From Parasphingopyxis marina (GTDB lineage: Bacteria > Pseudomonadota > Alphaproteobacteria > Sphingomonadales > Sphingomonadaceae), in contig NZ_JACJVJ010000002.1 in assembly GCF_014237875.1 (NCBI RefSeq), positions 434,001-498,000 of the forward strand: DNA of 64,000 bases. Reading direction: 5' to 3'. The number at the start of each line of letters is the position of its first letter. The first letter of the stretch is position 1. The translations under genes were made by a program, and so were the position numbers. Below are positions 1 through 8,175 of this stretch, piece by piece. The notes beneath the pieces are model-generated. The model was not told the origin of the DNA, made no database searches, and saw nothing but the letters and a program-made list of their open reading frames with translations.

Positions 1-1
1 C

Positions 2-64
2 CTTCACGACAAGATCGCCGCCATCCGCCGAATGGGCGATGCAATGGGCGGGAAACAGACGTGA
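2..64 (+). CDS. C-terminal end of an upstream gene (partial)
   Basis: An open frame enters from the left edge and ends in TGA at 62-64. The visible tail reads LHDKIAAIRRMGDAMGGKQT. It lies 64 bases upstream of the chosen astD start on the same strand, so it may be the previous gene of an arginine-catabolic operon. The visible part is too short to assign to a family, and a chance open frame cannot be excluded. Confidence 0.35.
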   Translation, partial: LHDKIAAIRRMGDAMGGKQT

Positions 65-128
65 ATCTCGCCGCTTGCCTCTACCGGGGCGCGCGGGCAT
101 GGTTGGGCGAAATCATGTTGGGCAACTC

Positions 129-1538
129 GTGACCGAATCGATCTTTTCTTCCAATCCGGCGACCGGCGAGAATATCTGGGAACGCCCTGTCGGCGATGCC
201 GAGACCGAAGTCGAAATCGCCCGTGGCGGCTGGGCCGCCTGGGCGGCGCGTTCGCACAGCTATCGCATTGAAACGATGCGGCGTTTTGCCAATATCGTGC
301 GCGGCAAGCTCGAAGAATTCTCGAAGCTCATATCGGCGGAAACCGGCAAGCCCTTCTGGGAGACCCGGACCGAGGTCGAGGCCGTCATCAACAAGGTCGA
401 TATCTCGGTCGAATCCTATTTCGAGCGCACCCCGATGCTCCACAAGGAAGGTGCGCTTAGCGAGCAGAATGCGCTGCGCCACAAGCCGCACGGCGTGCTC
501 GCGGTGCTCGGGCCGTTCAATTTCCCGGCGCACCTGCCCAACGGCCATATCGTGCCCGCCCTGATTGCCGGCAACGCAGTCGTCTTCAAACCTTCGGAAA
601 AGACACCCGCGGTCGGCGAATATCTGGTCGATTGCTACCACGAGGCCGGGGTACCGGAAGATGTCGTCCGGCTGCTCGTCGGCGGGCCTCAGCAGGGCCA
701 GCAGCTTGCGGGGTGCGAAGGTATCGACGGCGTACTCTTTACCGGCTCGGCGCGTGCCGGAATGGCGCTGCACAAGCATTTCGCCGATCGGCCCGACAAG
801 ATTCTCGCGCTCGAACTCGGCGGCAACAATCCGCTCGTCGTCTGGGACGCGCCCGATCTCGGTGCGGCGGCGGCACTGGCCGTCCAGTCCGCCTTTATGA
901 CCGCAGGCCAGCGCTGCACCGCCGCGCGGCGCCTGATCGTCGAAGACGGCAAGCAACAGGCGCTGCTTAAAGAGATCGAAAAGATCATCGAGAAGATCAT
1001 CGTCGGCCCACCCGACGCCACTCCGGCGCCGTTCATGGGTTGCGTGATCGACAATCAGTCCGCCGACCAGGTGATGGAAAGCTTCATGGACATCCTGATG
1101 AAGGGCGGCAAGGCGATCTCCTACATGCATCGCACCGAAGACGATAAACCGTTCCTCACGCCCGGCCTGATCGACGTTACCGGCGTCGATGACATTCCCG
1201 ACGAAGAGGTTTTCGGTCCGTTGCTCCAGGTTATCCGCGTCCCCGATTTCGAATCGGCGATCGCCGAGGCGAACAATACGCGGTTCGGTCTGTCGGCCTC
1301 GCTGATCAGCGGGTCGCCCGAACTCTATAATCGCTTCTGGGCCGGCGCGCGGGCGGGAATCATCAACTGGAACAAGCCGACCAACGGGGCCTCGTCCCGG
1401 GCGCCTTTCGGCGGTGTCGGCTATTCGGGCAACCACCGCCCGGCGGCCTATTATGCCGCCGACTATTGCGCCTATCCGGTCGCTTCGTCCGAAGCGCCCT
1501 CGGCCCGCGCCACGATCGGTGTCGGCCTCAAGGAATAG
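129..1538 (+). CDS. astD: N-succinylglutamate 5-semialdehyde dehydrogenase
   Basis: This enzyme performs the NAD-dependent oxidation of succinylglutamate semialdehyde, the fourth step of the arginine succinyltransferase (AST) pathway. The aldehyde dehydrogenase hallmarks are present: HGVLAVLGPFNFPAHLPNGH, FTGSARAG, the ELGGNNP glutamate loop and the catalytic-cysteine motif GQRCTAARR. The text matches the AstD subfamily closely. The GTG at 129 is chosen because it gives an N-terminus of MTESIFSSNPATGE, as in AstD proteins (469 aa). The frame is open upstream to an ATG at 39, but that 30-residue extension is Arg-rich and unlike the family. Other ast genes are not visible apart from a possible fragment at the left edge. 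Confidence 0.93.
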   Translation: MTESIFSSNPATGENIWERPVGDAETEVEIARGGWAAWAARSHSYRIETMRRFANIVRGKLEEFSKLISAETGKPFWETRTEVEAVINKVDISVESYFERTPMLHKEGALSEQNALRHKPHGVLAVLGPFNFPAHLPNGHIVPALIAGNAVVFKPSEKTPAVGEYLVDCYHEAGVPEDVVRLLVGGPQQGQQLAGCEGIDGVLFTGSARAGMALHKHFADRPDKILALELGGNNPLVVWDAPDLGAAAALAVQSAFMTAGQRCTAARRLIVEDGKQQALLKEIEKIIEKIIVGPPDATPAPFMGCVIDNQSADQVMESFMDILMKGGKAISYMHRTEDDKPFLTPGLIDVTGVDDIPDEEVFGPLLQVIRVPDFESAIAEANNTRFGLSASLISGSPELYNRFWAGARAGIINWNKPTNGASSRAPFGGVGYSGNHRPAAYYAADYCAYPVASSEAPSARATIGVGLKE

Positions 1539-1577
1539 GCGCTTCGCGCGACTCGCTCCGTTATTCGCCGCCGGCGA

Positions 1578-1612
1578 TTGACGCATCTGCTTCCGATTAT
1601 ATAATGTTATAT
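1578..1612 (+). promoter_or_regulatory. Strong sigma-70-type promoter with palindrome over the -10
   Basis: TTGACG at 1578-1583, a 16-base spacer and a perfect TATAAT at 1600-1605 form a near-consensus housekeeping promoter. This is rare in such G+C-rich DNA. It sits 30 bases upstream of the methyltransferase start. The -10 lies inside ATATAA-TG-TTATAT (1599-1612), an AT-rich inverted repeat of the kind bound by ArsR/SmtB-like or other winged-helix repressors. Repression at this site is inferred. Confidence 0.6.
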
Positions 1613-1635
1613 CAAGACAATCAGGAAGCCCCGCC

Positions 1636-2337
1636 ATGTCCGACACTGTGATCCAGGACGCCTTCAAAGGCGAAAATGCCCGCTCCTATGACGATCAATG
1701 GTCGAAGCTCGACCCGTTCCGCCGGGTCCAGCATCTCCTGCTCGACATTGCTTTTGACGAACTGCCCGCCAAGGCCCGTATCCTGAGCGTCGGCGCGGGC
1801 ACCGGCCAGGAAATCCTGTTCCTCGCAGAAAAACATCCGGGCTGGTCGTTTGTCGCGGTCGATCCCTCCGCAGACATGCTGGCGGTATGCCGGGAGAAGA
1901 TGGACGCGATCGGAGCCGGGGACCGGTGCCGCTATCACGCCGGCTTTCTTGAGTCGCTGTCTGAAACCGAGCCGTTCGATGCGGCAACCTGCCTGCTCGT
2001 ATCGCATTTCCTGCTGGACCAGGATGCGCGCGATGCCCTGTTCGCCGATATCGCGCGCCGGCTATCCCCCGGGGGTCATCTCGTAAGCGCCGACCTTTCC
2101 GACGAAGCCACCGATACCCCCTTGTTCGATTTCTGGCTCAAGGCAATGGGCTATGCCGGCATTTCCGGAGACCGGCAGGAACAGTATCGAACGGCGATCG
2201 CCCAGGCCGTCGCGCTCCTCCCGCCAGCAGCGATCGAAGCCATGCTTGAACGCACCGGCTTCGAAAAGCCGGTGCAGATACTGCGCACCGGCCTGATCGC
2301 GGGCTGGTATGCGCGGCTCCCGGCACCGACAAGCTGA
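1636..2337 (+). CDS. Class I SAM-dependent methyltransferase
   Basis: The protein has 233 aa. Motif I of the Rossmann-type methyltransferase fold is seen as LSVGAGTGQE (about residues 52-61), followed by VAVDPSADML, the acidic ribose-binding strand. A motif IV-like segment, FDAATCLLVSHFLLDQD, and a motif VI-like PGGHLVSADL follow. This resembles the Methyltransf_25/12 group of small-molecule methyltransferases; the substrate cannot be read from sequence. The gene stands alone between astD and cobA and has its own strong promoter at 1578-1605 with an embedded palindrome, so its expression is probably switched independently of its neighbours. Confidence 0.8.
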   Translation: MSDTVIQDAFKGENARSYDDQWSKLDPFRRVQHLLLDIAFDELPAKARILSVGAGTGQEILFLAEKHPGWSFVAVDPSADMLAVCREKMDAIGAGDRCRYHAGFLESLSETEPFDAATCLLVSHFLLDQDARDALFADIARRLSPGGHLVSADLSDEATDTPLFDFWLKAMGYAGISGDRQEQYRTAIAQAVALLPPAAIEAMLERTGFEKPVQILRTGLIAGWYARLPAPTS

Positions 2338-2399
2338 ACTAAACCCGCGCCAAGCAAGCATCATTTGTCTGTGAACCGGATTTTGGCCATTTAGGCTGC

Positions 2400-3197
2400 A
2401 TGGAAAAGCCGACCACAGCTACCGGCCCCAGGGCCGCGGGAAAGGTGCTCCTCGTGGGCGCCGGCCCCGGCGATCCGGATCTGATGACCGTGCGCGCGGT
2501 GAATGCGCTCGCCACCGCCGACCTGGTCGTTCATGACGGGCTCGTCGACCCGCGCATCCTGGCGCTGATACCGGCGGAAACCCCGCGTATCTCGGTCGCC
2601 AAGCAGCGCAGCCGCCACACTGTTCCGCAGCCCGGCATCAACGCGCTGCTCGTCGAAAAGGCTTGGGAAGGCCTCACCATCGTCCGCCTCAAGGGCGGCG
2701 ATCCGTTCATTTTCGGGCGCGGCGGCGAAGAAGCCGAAGCGCTCCGGAAGGCCGGCGTCGATGTCTCTATCGTACCCGGCATATCCGCCGCGCTCGGCGC
2801 TGCCGCTGACGCAGTGCTCCCTCTCACGCATCGCGATGCGTCGAGCGCGGTTACTTTCGTTGCCGGCCAGTGCAAGGGGCTGACCGATCAGGATTGGTCG
2901 GGCCTTGCCGGCACGGGCCGCACGCTTGTCATTTACATGGGCGTCGCCACCGCCACCGACATCGCCGACAAGCTCATCGCCGACGGTGTATCGCCGGCCA
3001 TGCCTGTCGCCGTCATCGAACGCGCCTCGCGGCCCGACATGCGGGCGATCCGCTCGCTGCTCGCCGATCTTGGCGACATGGTAGAGCGCGAAGGCGTCGA
3101 GAGCCCGGCAATTATCGTCGTCGGCGAAGTCGTCGATCGTTCGAATGCCGAGGACAAGCTCATCGCCTTTGCAAAATCCGCGGAGAAGCTCGCATGA
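2400..3197 (+). CDS. cobA: Uroporphyrinogen-III C-methyltransferase (SUMT)
   Basis: SUMT transfers two methyl groups from SAM to uroporphyrinogen III to make precorrin-2, the precursor of siroheme. The 265 aa carry the family signatures: VGAGPGDPDLMTVRA near the N-terminus, VRLKGGDPFIFGRGGEEAEA in the middle and VPGISAALGAAA. It is the stand-alone methylase; the dehydrogenase/ferrochelatase half of CysG is absent. It is the first gene of the operon cobA-DUF2849-cysI-DUF934-cysH and overlaps the next gene by ATGA. Its likely job is therefore to supply siroheme for the CysI sulfite reductase two genes downstream. Confidence 0.93.
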   Translation: MEKPTTATGPRAAGKVLLVGAGPGDPDLMTVRAVNALATADLVVHDGLVDPRILALIPAETPRISVAKQRSRHTVPQPGINALLVEKAWEGLTIVRLKGGDPFIFGRGGEEAEALRKAGVDVSIVPGISAALGAAADAVLPLTHRDASSAVTFVAGQCKGLTDQDWSGLAGTGRTLVIYMGVATATDIADKLIADGVSPAMPVAVIERASRPDMRAIRSLLADLGDMVEREGVESPAIIVVGEVVDRSNAEDKLIAFAKSAEKLA

Positions 3198-3490
3198 ACA
3201 TCCTCACCGGCAACGACCTGAAGACCGGCGACGTCGTCTGGTGGACCGGCGAAGCCTGGTCGCGCCATGTTTCGGACGCCGCCGAAATGGGCGAAAACGC
3301 TCCCGATGTGATGGCACGCGAAATCGCCGCCCGCACGGTTTCGGATTGCTATCTGGTCGATGCCGAGCGCACGGCCGAGGGTATCCTCCCCGTCCATATC
3401 AAGGAAAAGATCCGCGCCACCGGCCCCACGGTCCGTCCCGATCTCAAGCTCGCGCCGCCCGATCCGGCCGCGGGAAACTGGGTGATCTGA
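3194..3490 (+). CDS. DUF2849 family protein of the sulfur operon
   Basis: A 98-aa soluble protein starting at the ATG that overlaps the cobA stop (ATGA) and ending one base before cysI. It begins MNILTGNDLKTGDVVWWTG and ends in a Pro-rich PPDPAAGNWVI tail, matching DUF2849, a family found between cobA/cysG and cysI in many alphaproteobacteria. No catalytic motif is visible. Tight coupling to cysI suggests a role in sulfite reductase assembly or electron delivery, but that is inference. The function is unknown. Confidence 0.8.
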   Translation: MNILTGNDLKTGDVVWWTGEAWSRHVSDAAEMGENAPDVMAREIAARTVSDCYLVDAERTAEGILPVHIKEKIRATGPTVRPDLKLAPPDPAAGNWVI

Positions 3491-3491
3491 C

Positions 3492-5126
3492 ATGTATAAA
3501 TATGACAATTACGACCAGCAGATGGTCGACACGCGGGTCGCGGAGTTTCGCGACCAGGTCGAGCGCCGCCTCGCCGGCAAGATAACCGAGGACCAGTTCA
3601 AGCCGTTGCGGCTGAAGAACGGTCTCTATCTCCAGCTCCATGCCTATATGCTGCGCGTCGCCGTGCCCTATGGCACGCTGAACAGCGAGCAAATGCGGAT
3701 GCTCGCCCATATCGCCCGCAAATATGATCGCGATTACGGACATTTCACGACCCGGCAGAATATCCAGTATAACTGGATCAAGCTGGAGGACGCGCCGGAC
3801 ATCCTTGCCGATCTCGCCACCGTCGAGATGCACGCCATCCAGACCAGCGGCAACTGCATCCGCAATATCAGTTCGGATCAATATGCGGGCGCCGCGGCCG
3901 ACGAGCTCGTCGATCCCCGTCCCTATGCCGAATTGCTGCGGCAATGGTCGAGTTTCCACCCGGAATTCAACTATCTGCCCCGCAAGTTCAAATTCGCGGT
4001 TATCGCCGCCGACGAAGATCGCGCGGCGATGCGGCTCCACGATATCGGCATCCAGATCGTCAAGAATGACACCGGTGAAATCGGCGCGCGCTATTATGCG
4101 GGCGGCGGCATGGGCCGGACGCCGATGATCGCGCCGCTGATCCGCGATTTCGTGCCGATCGCCGAGCTTATCAGCTATGCCGAGGCGATCCTTCGGGTCT
4201 ACAACCGCTACGGGCGGCGCGACAACAAGTTCAAGGCGCGGATCAAGATCCTTGTCCACGAGATGGGCGCCGAACCGTTCATCGCCGAGGTTGAGGAAGA
4301 GTTCAAACATCTCAAAGGCTTGAACATCGATGCGCCCGCCGCAGAACTGGAGCGGATCAAGGCCTATTTCGCCGATCCGCTCTTCGAGGCCGGCCTGCCC
4401 GACGAGATCGACCGGTCCGATCCGGATTTCGCGGTCTGGCTCGACCAGAACACGCATCCGCACAAACGGCCCGGCTATGCGGTCGCGGTCATCAGCCTGA
4501 AGCCGACCGACGGCATTCCCGGCGACGCTTCTTCGGCGCAGATCGACCTGATGGCCGACCTTGCCGAGGAATACAGCTTCGACGAGCTGCGCGTGACCCA
4601 TGCCCAGAACATCGTGCTGCCGCATGTGAAAAAGGCGGACCTTTATGCGATCTGGCAGAAGCTCGATGCGGCGGGGCTGGCAACACCCAATCTCGACCTG
4701 ATCAGCGACATCATCGCCTGCCCGGGGCTCGATTATTGCAGCCTCGCCAATGCCCGCTCGATCCCCGTGGCGCAGAAGATCGCGAAACGGTTCGCCGATA
4801 TCGACCGGCAGAAGGAACTGGGCGAACTCAAGCTCAAGATTTCCGGCTGCATCAACGCCTGCGGCCATCACCATGCCGGCCATATCGGCATTCTCGGCGT
4901 CGACCGGAAAGGCACGGAGAATTACCAGCTGCTGCTCGGCGGTTCGGGCGCGGAGGATGTCAGCCTCGCCAAGATCACCGGTCCCGGTTTCGACGAAGAC
5001 GGCATCGTCGATGCGGTCGAGAAGGTCACCGAAGTCTATCTCGGCGCGCGCGAGGAAGGCGAGCGCTTCGTCGACACCTATCGCCGGGTCGGCATCGATC
5101 CTTTCAAGGAGGCGCTCTATGGCTGA
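3492..5126 (+). CDS. cysI: Assimilatory sulfite (nitrite/sulfite) reductase, siroheme hemoprotein
   Basis: It performs the six-electron reduction of sulfite to sulfide. The 544 aa show two ferredoxin-like substrate domains and the siroheme/[4Fe-4S] binding cysteines: C410 and C416 in ACPGLDYCSLANA, and C453 and C457 in SGCINACGHHHAGH. The N-terminus is KYDNYDQQMVDTRVAEF, typical of the alphaproteobacterial nitrite/sulfite reductase branch. Cofactor comes from cobA in the same operon. No flavoprotein partner (CysJ) is encoded here, so electrons may come from ferredoxin or from one of the adjacent DUF proteins. The last codons overlap DUF934 by 8 bases. Confidence 0.94.
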   Translation: MYKYDNYDQQMVDTRVAEFRDQVERRLAGKITEDQFKPLRLKNGLYLQLHAYMLRVAVPYGTLNSEQMRMLAHIARKYDRDYGHFTTRQNIQYNWIKLEDAPDILADLATVEMHAIQTSGNCIRNISSDQYAGAAADELVDPRPYAELLRQWSSFHPEFNYLPRKFKFAVIAADEDRAAMRLHDIGIQIVKNDTGEIGARYYAGGGMGRTPMIAPLIRDFVPIAELISYAEAILRVYNRYGRRDNKFKARIKILVHEMGAEPFIAEVEEEFKHLKGLNIDAPAAELERIKAYFADPLFEAGLPDEIDRSDPDFAVWLDQNTHPHKRPGYAVAVISLKPTDGIPGDASSAQIDLMADLAEEYSFDELRVTHAQNIVLPHVKKADLYAIWQKLDAAGLATPNLDLISDIIACPGLDYCSLANARSIPVAQKIAKRFADIDRQKELGELKLKISGCINACGHHHAGHIGILGVDRKGTENYQLLLGGSGAEDVSLAKITGPGFDEDGIVDAVEKVTEVYLGAREEGERFVDTYRRVGIDPFKEALYG

Positions 5127-5544
5127 TATCCTTCGCTTCCGCGACGACGAGGCCCATGAAGAGCCCGCCGTCACCCTCGACGCTTTTCTCGACCAGTCCA
5201 ACGCGACCGCCGTACGGCTCGAGGATGGTGAGGACGCGCGCAAGCTCATCCCCTATCTTGAACGGCTGGCGCTGATCGAAATCGGCTTTTCCAATTTCGG
5301 CGACGGCCGCGGCTATTCGGCCGCTCGCATCCTGCGCGAGCATGGCTATACGGGGGAATTGCGTGCCCAGGGCGACGTCCTGGTCGACCAGATCGCTTTC
5401 ATGCGGCGCTGCGGCTTCGACAGCCTTGCCCCTGAAAAGCCGCTCGATCCCGTCGATGCCGAAAATGCACTCGCACGCTGGGACGAAGTCTACCAGAAAG
5501 CGGCGGATGACCGGCAACCGATCTGGGCCAAGCGCCATGCATAA
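5119..5544 (+). CDS. DUF934 family protein of the sulfur operon
   Basis: A 141-aa protein starting at the ATG inside the end of cysI. The central segment LALIEIGFSNFGDGRGYSAA and the following LREHGYTGELRAQGDVLVDQ are characteristic of DUF934, an uncharacterised family almost always next to cysI and cysH. No signal peptide, metal site or nucleotide-binding motif is visible. It overlaps both cysI (8 bases) and cysH (8 bases), which implies strict translational coupling and equimolar production. Co-occurrence points to a helper of sulfite reductase; the biochemistry is unknown. Confidence 0.85.
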   Translation: MADILRFRDDEAHEEPAVTLDAFLDQSNATAVRLEDGEDARKLIPYLERLALIEIGFSNFGDGRGYSAARILREHGYTGELRAQGDVLVDQIAFMRRCGFDSLAPEKPLDPVDAENALARWDEVYQKAADDRQPIWAKRHA

Positions 5545-6310
5545 CGGCGCCGCCGCCCGCAAGACCGACATGATCGACGTCCGCCCGCGCTTTACGCAGG
5601 CCGATGCCGATGCGCTGAACGCGCGCTTCGAAGGCGTCGGCGCGCCCGAGATGCTCCGCACGCTGTTCGCCGAAGACGCCCTCGGCACGATCGCGGTGGT
5701 TTCCTCTTTCGGTACGGAAAGCGCGGTGCTGCTGCACCTCGTGGCCCAGGCCGATCCATCGATCCCGGTGATCTTCGTCGATACCTTGAAAATGTTCCCG
5801 GAAACGCTGGATTATCGCAAAACGCTGATCGAGCGGTTCGGGATCGAGAACGCCTCGGTCGTCGAGCCCGACGCCGCGGTGCTGGCCGAGAAGGACGAGA
5901 ACGGCCTGCGCTGGTCTTTCGATCCCGATGGCTGCTGCGCGATCCGCAAGGTCGAACCGCTGGCGCGCGCCAAGGCGGGCCTCGACGCATGGATTTCAGG
6001 GCGCAAGGCGTTCCAGTCGGTCACCCGGCAGAATCTCCCGCGTTTCGAGGTCGAGGACGGGCGGATGAAGCTCAATCCACTCGGCGACTGGACCAAGGAC
6101 GATCTCGAAGCTTATTTCGCCGAGCATGATCTTCCCCGCCATCCGCTCGAGGCCGAGGGCTTCCTCTCGGTCGGCTGCGCGCCTTGCACGTCGAAAGTGC
6201 TACCGGGCGAAGACCCGCGCTCGGGCCGCTGGCGCGGATGGGACAAGACCGAATGCGGCATCCACACGCCGGTCGATCCGGACGATCCCGCCAACCAGCC
6301 GGTTTTCTAG
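5537..6310 (+). CDS. cysH: Adenylyl-sulfate (APS) reductase, thioredoxin-dependent
   Basis: The enzyme reduces activated sulfate to sulfite. The 257-aa protein has the PP-loop fold (VVSSFGTESAVLLHL) and the C-terminal catalytic motif KTECGIH with Cys240. It also carries the paired iron-sulfur cysteines that separate APS from PAPS reductases: C133/C134 (DGCCAIRK) and C214/C217 (GCAPC). APS is therefore the expected substrate, with a [4Fe-4S] cluster. The ATG at 5537 lies inside DUF934 and is favoured by translational coupling. It closes the sulfur operon and is followed by convergent DUF1330 only 21 bases away, with no obvious terminator. Confidence 0.93.
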   Translation: MHNGAAARKTDMIDVRPRFTQADADALNARFEGVGAPEMLRTLFAEDALGTIAVVSSFGTESAVLLHLVAQADPSIPVIFVDTLKMFPETLDYRKTLIERFGIENASVVEPDAAVLAEKDENGLRWSFDPDGCCAIRKVEPLARAKAGLDAWISGRKAFQSVTRQNLPRFEVEDGRMKLNPLGDWTKDDLEAYFAEHDLPRHPLEAEGFLSVGCAPCTSKVLPGEDPRSGRWRGWDKTECGIHTPVDPDDPANQPVF

Positions 6311-6331
6311 CCGCTGCTGCCGCCCTGCCTC

Positions 6332-6628
6332 CTATTGCGGGGGTTCGCGCCCGGCGGCTAGGACGGCGGCGCCCTCGCTATTATCGGTGCGCAGCGGCAG
6401 GATCGCCTGATATTCAGGCGAATTATACCAGCCTTTCGCAGCCTCCTTCGACGGGAATTTGATGACGACCGTCACGTCGCAGGGCTCGCCTTCCATCGGC
6501 TCGCTCGCGGGATCGGCAGCCAGAACCTCGGCACCATGCGGCGCCAGCGTCGGCCCGACCACGGCCCCATATTTCTTGTAATCCTCGGTATTGGTGATCC
6601 GGTAGTTCGCGACGAAATAGGCGGCCAT
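6332..6628 (-). CDS. DUF1330 family protein
   Basis: A 98-aa protein beginning MAAYFVANYRITNTEDYKKY with the DUF1330 pattern of a dimeric alpha/beta-barrel (YgiN/EthD-like ferredoxin fold): an N-terminal strand, a Y..Y helix, then VVIKFPSKEAAKGWYNSPEYQ and an LPLR-type end. Members are small stand-alone proteins of unknown function. It is transcribed toward cysH on the opposite strand and lies downstream of gatB across a gap of about 40 bases, so it could be the tail gene of the gatCAB transcription unit only if it were co-directional with read-through; it is co-directional, but shared function is not suggested. Confidence 0.85.
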   Translation of the reverse strand: MAAYFVANYRITNTEDYKKYGAVVGPTLAPHGAEVLAADPASEPMEGEPCDVTVVIKFPSKEAAKGWYNSPEYQAILPLRTDNSEGAAVLAAGREPPQ

Positions 6629-6669
6629 GGGCGCATCCTTTCAGGAGAGTGTGGGAACCAGGGCCGGGA

Positions 6670-8175
6670 TCAGCCGTCCAGCGCCTTTCGGAGCAGCTCG
6701 TTGACAACCTGCGGATTGGCCTTGCCGGCCATCGCCTTCATCGTCTGGCCGACGAAGAAGCCGAACAGCTTGTCCTTGCCGCCGCGATATTCTTCGACCT
6801 TGTCGGCATTGGCGGCGAGGATATCGGCGATCACCGTTTCGATCGCGCCGGTATCGCTGGTCTGCTTCAGGCCCTTTTCCTCGACGATCTCTGCCGGAGC
6901 GTCGCCGGTTTCGAGCATGATCTCGAACACCTGCTTCGCGAGTGTGCCCGACAAGGTGCCGTCCGCGACAAGGGCGAGAAGTTCGGCGCCATGTTCATGG
7001 CTGACCGGGCTTTCGTCGAGATTTTTGCCGAGGCGGTTGAGCGCGCCGAACAGTTCCGAAATCAGCCAGTTGGCCGCGGGCTTGGCGACGTCCGCTTCCG
7101 ATGCCTTCTGCGCCGCCGCGCTTTCCGTGAGCAGAGCTTCGAACCAGCGCGCGGTTTCCGCTTCGGCGGTCAGCACGGCGGCGTTATAGGCGGAGAGGCC
7201 CAGCTCTTGCTCGTAACGATGGCGTTTCGCATCCGGCAGTTCGGGCAGGCTCGCGCGCGCTTCGGCGACGAATTCCTCGGTCAGTTCCACCGGCAGCAGG
7301 TCGGGATCGGGAAAGTAGCGATAATCGTGCGCATCTTCCTTGGAGCGCATCGACCGGGTTTCGCCCTTGTCGGGATCGAAGAGGCGGGTTTCCTGGACAA
7401 CGGTGCCGCCATCCTCGATCAGATCGACCTGGCGGCGCGCCTCGGTTTCGACCACCTGCTGGATGAAGCGCATCGAGTTGACATTCTTCGTCTCGGTCCG
7501 CGTGCCCAGCTCCCCACCCGGCTTGCGGACCGACACGTTCACATCGGCGCGCATCGAGCCCTGTTCCATATTCCCGTCGCAGCTGCCGACATAACGCAGG
7601 ATAGACCGCAGCTTGCGAACATAGGCCGCGGCCTCGGCCGGCGAGCCCATATCGGGCCGCGACACGATCTCCATCAGCGCCACGCCCGAACGGTTGAGAT
7701 CGACGTACGACATGGTGGGATGCTGATCGTGCATCAGCTTGCCGGCATCCTGCTCGACATGCAGGCGCTCGATGCCGATCGTCTTGACCTCGCCGTCCGG
7801 GTCCTTCTCGTCGAGCGGCACATCGATCGCGCCCTCGCCGACGATCGGATGGTAGAGCTGCGAAATCTGATAGCCCTGCGGCAGATCCGCGTAGAAATAA
7901 TTCTTCCGGTCGAAGCGCGACCACAGGTTGATCTGCGCGTTGAGCGCGAGCCCCGTGCGCACGGCCTGGCGGATGCACTCGCCATTTACCACCGGCAGCA
8001 TTCCCGGCATCGCCGCATCGACGAGGGAGACATTGCAATTGGGCTCCGACCCGAATTCGGTCGAGGCGCCCGAAAACAGCTTGGCTTTCGAGGTGATCTG
8101 GGCATGGACCTCGAGGCCGATCACGACCTCCCATTCGCCCGTCTCGCCCTGGATGCGATATTCGCTCACCACCAT
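6670..8175 (-). CDS. gatB: Asp-tRNA(Asn)/Glu-tRNA(Gln) amidotransferase subunit B
   Basis: GatB is the tRNA-binding and kinase subunit of the amidotransferase that converts misacylated Glu-tRNA(Gln) or Asp-tRNA(Asn). The N-terminal motif [22 protein letters not shown] and the LPDAKRHRY segment, plus a YqeY-like C-terminal tail domain, identify it. The ATG at 8175 is chosen because it yields MVVSEYRI (501 aa, the usual family size) and overlaps the gatA stop by 10 bases. The longer open frame upstream only mirrors gatA. Order gatC-gatA-gatB on the minus strand gives one operon. Confidence 0.95.
   Translation of the reverse strand: MVVSEYRIQGETGEWEVVIGLEVHAQITSKAKLFSGASTEFGSEPNCNVSLVDAAMPGMLPVVNGECIRQAVRTGLALNAQINLWSRFDRKNYFYADLPQGYQISQLYHPIVGEGAIDVPLDEKDPDGEVKTIGIERLHVEQDAGKLMHDQHPTMSYVDLNRSGVALMEIVSRPDMGSPAEAAAYVRKLRSILRYVGSCDGNMEQGSMRADVNVSVRKPGGELGTRTETKNVNSMRFIQQVVETEARRQVDLIEDGGTVVQETRLFDPDKGETRSMRSKEDAHDYRYFPDPDLLPVELTEEFVAEARASLPELPDAKRHRYEQELGLSAYNAAVLTAEAETARWFEALLTESAAAQKASEADVAKPAANWLISELFGALNRLGKNLDESPVSHEHGAELLALVADGTLSGTLAKQVFEIMLETGDAPAEIVEEKGLKQTSDTGAIETVIADILAANADKVEEYRGGKDKLFGFFVGQTMKAMAGKANPQVVNELLRKALDG

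Noticed and set aside
39-128. ATG-initiated extension of AstD
   Set aside because: The added 30 residues are Arg/Gly-rich and not AstD-like, and the first part overlaps the end of another frame. The GTG at 129 gives the family N-terminus.
81-1667. Long antisense open frame over astD
   Set aside because: It mirrors the codon bias of a G+C-rich gene on the other strand. Its translation is Arg/Asp/Gly-rich with no recognisable domain.
3444-5249. 601-codon antisense frame over cysI
   Set aside because: It spans a highly conserved enzyme gene and its translation shows no domain. It is a high-G+C shadow.
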